From positions 1-8,389 of the forward strand of contig DAOUGD010000238.1 in NCBI GenBank assembly GCA_034429475.1: 8,389 nt of DNA, given 5' to 3'. Under the pieces are notes generated by a model. The model worked only from the letters and a program-made list of their open reading frames with translations. It ran no database searches and had not been told where the DNA came from. The translations under genes and the position numbers were made by a program. Shown here one piece after another: positions 6,099 to 8,389 of the stretch (positions within the stretch are counted from its first letter, which is position 1; every line of letters starts with the position of its first letter). The DNA is from JAKQHY01 sp034429475. Its GTDB lineage: Bacteria; Chloroflexota; Anaerolineae; B4-G1; SLSP01.

Positions 6099-6437
6099 AG
6101 CCTGCCTCCTTATTTTCTTTCACTCCTGGGTGGAATGGACTGAGCAGTTGTTATGGGCGAACACGCTGGGAGTGAACCGGCAGGCACAATTCAAAAGGTT
6201 AGGCGGAACACCTCCTGTGGATTGCGCGCGCGTCGGGCCATCCCAGCTCACGCCTACTATACGGGTCTTCTTTATGTTTCAAGGGAACGAACCTCACTTG
6301 TATAGAACACACATAACATTCAAAAATGGTTTGAATACCCTGATTATACCCCAAAATTGGATTTTTGTTAGTCTGATTCACGAAACGTGAAACGTAAGGG
6401 CTTCTCAATGAGAGTCTCACGTTTCACGTTTCACGTC
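6099..6437. other. Long intergenic region and presumed CorA leader
   Basis: These 339 nt carry an inverted heptad array at the ATPase end, a -35/-10 pair, then about 237 nt of presumed leader to the CorA ribosome binding site. CACTCC (6121-6126) and GGAGTG (6170-6175) can pair across a 43-nt loop, and AGGAGGTGTTCCGCCT around 6200-6215 can form a small hairpin. I could not recognise the conserved core of the M-box Mg2+ riboswitch. The region also holds a 73-codon minus-strand open frame (6199-6420) without a convincing ribosome binding site, which I do not call as a gene. Confidence 0.5.
6343..6371 (-). promoter_or_regulatory. Candidate sigma-70-type promoter for CorA
   Basis: On the minus strand, CTAACA (6366-6371, 4 of 6 matches to TTGACA) and a perfect TATAAT (6343-6348) are separated by 17 nt. 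It lies just past the ATPase-end heptad array and about 245 nt before the CorA ATG, with no other gene between. The call rests on hexamer matches only. Confidence 0.45.
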
Positions 6438-6442
6438 TTACG
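6379..6442. repeat. Inverted heptad array over the ATPase stop codon
   Basis: The left arm reads CACGAAA, CGTGAAA, CGTAAGG (6379-6399). The right arm reads TCTCACG, TTTCACG, TTTCACG, TCTTACG (6415-6442). The arms are complementary, and an inner TCTCA/TGAGA pair lies at the tip. The TAA stop of the ATPase gene (6438-6440) lies within the last heptad. The array would form a strong hairpin at the end of that transcript but is not followed by a clean T run. Confidence 0.75.
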
Positions 6443-7562
6443 CAACGTCCGAAGCGTAGGCTGGCAAGGTCGCCTCCGCGCCGAATTCCCAGAAGGGGAA
6501 CCACACCACCCCGCAGAAACGCACGTCCACGTCGGCGCGCTTGGCGCGCACGGAGATCTCGGCAATCGTGGTGAGGGCAGAATCCCAGCGCGTGGTGGTC
6601 GCCTGCGCCGCCGTCTGCCACGCCACCTCAAGCTGCGCCTGCTCCTGCGCGTACTGCCGCAGCGTCTCCTCGGATTCTTCCACTTCTGCTTTGGCGTCCT
6701 GTACATAACGGCGCTGCCGCGACGCCTGCGAGAATGCCCGCGACGATTTCCGTCGCTTGGAGAACAGGCTGAACACCGATTCCGCGCCGCTGAGCAACTC
6801 CTCGCGTTTGCGCTCGCTCAACGTCTGCTCGTCCTGATCCAGTTCCATCTCCTCCTTGCGGATTTTGCCCTGCAACTGCGCCATCTTCTGCTCGAACTTC
6901 TGCCGCTCCCCCGCCAGCTCGGCAGCCTTTTGCTTTTCTGTCTCCTGACGGCAGCGTTCGAGGAAGGCCGCCTTCGTTTCACCGGGCGTGCTGTACAACT
7001 TGAGCGCGGCGCAGTTCCACAGCTTGATCTCGCTGCTCCGGTAGAGATGCGTCCTGAGCGCGCTCTCCCGCTTAGCGTGCGCGGTCTTGCTCCCCATGCC
7101 GCCGGGCAGCGCCTCAAACACGCCGGGCGTGGGCGGCGCGGGCGCGAGGTCTTCCAGCTTCACATCCACCATTTCACCCTGCTCCCACTGCAAATTCCAG
7201 CTTTCCTGCATGGGATCAATGCGCCAGGCCTGATCGTCGCTCAAATTGACGCCGGTTTTCTCGTCGAGGATGTGAATCACGCCCAGACCCAGCAAGTACG
7301 GACGATAAACCAACGTGGCCGCTTCCCCATTCAGCGGCGGCTCCTGGTGGCGCGCAGCCCAAGCCGCAGTCATCGTCGCCGGCAAAAACGCCTGCGGGAT
7401 GTCGGGATCGGTGACGGGAGGTTGCCCCGTCCGTTGGGGCGCGGGGCCCGCGCCCGTCCCCGCTTGCGCCATTTGCGGGGCCACCACCGCCCCCCCCGTA
7501 GGGGCGCGGTCCCCGCGCCCGTCCTCGCGCCCGTCCTCGCGCCCGTCCTCGCGCCCGTCCCC
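6438..7562 (-). CDS. HerA-like ATP-binding protein, C-terminal part after a frame change
   Basis: This is the downstream part of the gene that begins beyond the right edge; the frame is shifted by -1 relative to the ATPase part. The frame stays open upstream to 8213, but there it is out of register with the ATPase codons, so I put the 5' limit in the repeat block. The first ATG after the block is at 7472. Visible order: a low-complexity linker, PPVTDPDIPQAFLP, a compact domain with LVYRPYLLGLGVIHILDEK, a region ending LWNCAALKLYSTPGE, then two charged coiled coils (roughly 6790-6975 and 6600-6720) and a C-terminal beta segment (VDVRFCGVVWFPFWEF). This tail architecture is known from large HerA-type ATP-binding proteins of Chloroflexota-like bacteria. 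The coiled coils may mediate assembly or partner binding. Possible outcomes are a separate peptide, a fusion made by -1 slippage, or a broken gene. Confidence 0.65.
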   Translation of the reverse strand, partial: GDGREDGREDGREDGRGDRAPTGGAVVAPQMAQAGTGAGPAPQRTGQPPVTDPDIPQAFLPATMTAAWAARHQEPPLNGEAATLVYRPYLLGLGVIHILDEKTGVNLSDDQAWRIDPMQESWNLQWEQGEMVDVKLEDLAPAPPTPGVFEALPGGMGSKTAHAKRESALRTHLYRSSEIKLWNCAALKLYSTPGETKAAFLERCRQETEKQKAAELAGERQKFEQKMAQLQGKIRKEEMELDQDEQTLSERKREELLSGAESVFSLFSKRRKSSRAFSQASRQRRYVQDAKAEVEESEETLRQYAQEQAQLEVAWQTAAQATTTRWDSALTTIAEISVRAKRADVDVRFCGVVWFPFWEFGAEATLPAYASDVA

Positions 7563-8389
7563 GTCCCCGCCGCCGACGCCCCAAACGAAACCGCCACCGG
7601 CGTCACCAGCCGTTGCACTTCCGCAATCGTCAACGGGCCGCGCAGGTAGGCCATGGCCCAGCGGCTGTAGAAAAAGCGCAGGGTGGCGTCGCGCTCGTCG
7701 GCGCGGGCGTCGTGGAGCAGGAACAGACGCGGCTTGAGGCGGCTCAACGCCGCTTCGATGTCGGGGACGCGCAGCCCGGCTTCGGCAATCGCGCCCTCCA
7801 TCCCCTCCAGCACGCGGCGCTTGTCGCGGTCGGTGCGCAGCGCGCCCACCGCCCACAGTCCGATGTTGCTCAACGCCTTGTAATCCAGGTCGCCGGGATT
7901 CTGCGTCGCCAGCACCACACCCATCCCCACCGCACGCCCCTGCTTGAGCAGCGCCAGCAGCGGCGCTTTGGGCGGCGGATTCTGCGGATGCGGCGGCAGA
8001 TAGCCGAAGATTTCGTCGAAATAGAGCAGCGCGCGCAATGTGCGCGTCCCGGCTTGATGGCGCACCCAACTGCGCAGCTCTTCCAGAAACAGCGTGACGA
8101 AAAAGTGCCGCTGTTCCTCCGGCAGATGCGCCAGATAGAAGACCGTGGCGCGCGGGCGACCATCCTCCGCGTAGAGGAACCGCGCGATGTCCAGCGGCTC
8201 GCCCTCGCGCCACAGCGCAAAGCCCGGCGCGGCGACGAGGTTGTTGAGGGTGAGCGCCAGCGTGAAGCGGTCTTTGGCCGGATAGAAGCTCTCCAGGTCG
8301 AAGACACCGACGCGCTCGATGGGTGGCTGCTGGATTTGTTGGATGAGGGTGGCGAGATCGAGAGGGGGAGTGGGAGAGGGGGAGAGGGG
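7370..8389 (-). CDS. HerA-like ATP-binding protein, ATPase part (5' end beyond window)
   Basis: The frame is open from the window edge to a stop at 7370-7372 (339 codons). It covers the second half of a RecA-like motor domain. FDLESFYPAKDRFTLALTLN and LAHLPEEQRHFF precede a Walker B strand LLYFDEIFGYLPP (catalytic Asp-Glu at about 8012-8017). Next come LLKQGRAVGMG, the sensor-type strand VVLATQNPGDLDYKALSN and ALRTDRDKRRVLEGM with a possible arginine finger. These match HerA/FtsK-superfamily ATPases that couple ATP hydrolysis to DNA or protein translocation. The Walker A motif must lie upstream, outside the window. After YLRGPLTIAEVQRLVTPVAVSF the frame enters GC-rich repeats and becomes Arg-rich until its stop, while the expected C-terminal domain is in another frame. 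True coding in this frame therefore probably ends near 7575. The family is firm; the cellular role is unknown. Confidence 0.8.
   Translation of the reverse strand, partial: PLSPSPTPPLDLATLIQQIQQPPIERVGVFDLESFYPAKDRFTLALTLNNLVAAPGFALWREGEPLDIARFLYAEDGRPRATVFYLAHLPEEQRHFFVTLFLEELRSWVRHQAGTRTLRALLYFDEIFGYLPPHPQNPPPKAPLLALLKQGRAVGMGVVLATQNPGDLDYKALSNIGLWAVGALRTDRDKRRVLEGMEGAIAEAGLRVPDIEAALSRLKPRLFLLHDARADERDATLRFFYSRWAMAYLRGPLTIAEVQRLVTPVAVSFGASAAGTGTGARTGARTGARTGAGTAPLRGGRWWPRKWRKRGRARAPRPNGRGNLPSPIPTSRRRFCRRR
7434..7462. repeat. GC-rich palindromic element, copy 1
   Basis: GGGCGCGG (7437-7444) and CCGCGCCC (7448-7455) form a perfect 8-bp stem around a 3-nt loop, with TTG before and GTCCCCG after. 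It matches copy 2 at 25 of 29 positions, and two of the differences lie in the loop, so the stem is conserved. It lies in the linker of the ATPase gene. Confidence 0.7.
7499..7527. repeat. GC-rich palindromic element, copy 2
   Basis: The same 8-bp stem (7502-7509 with 7513-7520) with loop TCC, preceded by TA. From general experience, TAGGGGCGCGG-type palindromes are common between genes of Chloroflexota; here both copies are within a coding region. A run of eight C (7490-7497) lies immediately to its left. Confidence 0.7.
7515..7562. repeat. Four 12-bp tandem repeats in the ATPase linker
   Basis: GCGCCCGTCCTC is present three times exactly and a fourth time with one change (GCGCCCGTCCCC). 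The first unit is the right arm of the palindromic copy 2, so the array seems to have grown from it. Twelve-base units do not change the frame, so copy-number change alone cannot explain the -1 shift. On the minus strand the array encodes ARTG or REDG repeats, depending on frame. Confidence 0.8.
8362..8389. repeat. Purine-rich heptad array at the window edge, inside the ATPase gene
   Basis: GAGGGGG, AGTGGGA, GAGGGGG, AGAGGGG are four 7-bp units with a 14-bp superperiod, and the array may continue past the edge. In the ATPase frame it encodes a Pro/Ser linker (PLSPSPTPPL) just before the conserved DLATLIQQI segment, so it sits in an interdomain linker. Confidence 0.55.

Noticed and set aside
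6240..6262. Short resemblance of minus-strand GGCGTGAGCTGGG to a conserved 23S rRNA segment
   Set aside because: The match covers only about a dozen bases and the flanks do not continue as rRNA; taken as coincidence.
6099..6340. M-box Mg2+ riboswitch upstream of corA
   Set aside because: The conserved M-box core motifs could not be found by eye, so the region is described only as a leader of unknown type.
6199..6420. A 73-codon minus-strand open frame
   Set aside because: It starts in the heptad array, has no convincing ribosome binding site and no recognisable domain, and it overlaps the candidate corA promoter.
6387..7649. A 420-codon open frame on the plus strand
   Set aside because: Antisense to the ATPase gene, rich in Arg, Leu and His, and with repeat-derived ends; no family resemblance.
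7584..8213. Upstream extension of the ATPase C-terminal frame, giving a 591-codon protein
   Set aside because: This part is Ala/Arg/Gly-rich, while the other frame encodes a clear Walker B and ATQNP motor segment. It is an out-of-frame shadow.

Overview
The window looks like chromosomal DNA from a GC-rich bacterium, most probably a Chloroflexota (Anaerolineae-like) lineage. That placement is an inference from three things. One is the exported protein with a 'LSLPLV' linker and a trailing NPGFE-type domain. Another is the type of HerA-like ATPase. The third is the abundance of short intergenic repeats with heptamer, nonamer and GC-rich palindromic units. No rRNA, tRNA, CRISPR array, phage gene or transposase is visible. 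All convincing genes lie on the minus strand.

Layout, left to right (the reverse of transcription). Bases 1-141 hold a hairpin and no gene. A Nudix hydrolase (142-783) follows a family GH31 alpha-glucosidase (852-3500), and the two probably form an operon with a 68-nt gap. Upstream of GH31 come an inverted heptad array, a TATAAT box and then the terminator of the next gene. That gene (3705-4859) encodes an exported protein of unknown function. It is preceded by a possible 18-codon leader ORF and an array of nonamers. A CorA-type divalent-cation transporter (5169-6098) follows, with a long leader of about 240 nt and a good -10 box. The right end (6438-8389) is the 3' part of a gene for a large HerA-like ATP-binding protein. 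It is split by a -1 frame change inside a GC-rich repeat block, and its 5' end lies beyond the window.

The genes do not form one obvious pathway. GH31 releases glucose from alpha-glucosides in the cytoplasm, the Nudix enzyme probably clears ADP-ribose-like nucleotides, CorA imports Mg2+, and the ATPase is a DNA- or protein-translocase-like motor. They look like housekeeping and accessory genes.

The most striking signal is a dispersed repeat phenomenon. At least six places carry tandem arrays with a 7-bp period. The heptamer sequence differs at each site, and in four of them the arrays face each other as inverted arms or a pair of blocks. They sit on or next to the stop codons of three genes (Nudix, GH31, ATPase), in the presumed 5' leader of GH31, and inside coding sequence. 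In GH31 a block of exactly 81 bp adds 27 codons in frame. Related 9-bp and 12-bp arrays and two copies of a 29-bp palindrome lie in GH31, in the ATPase and between genes.
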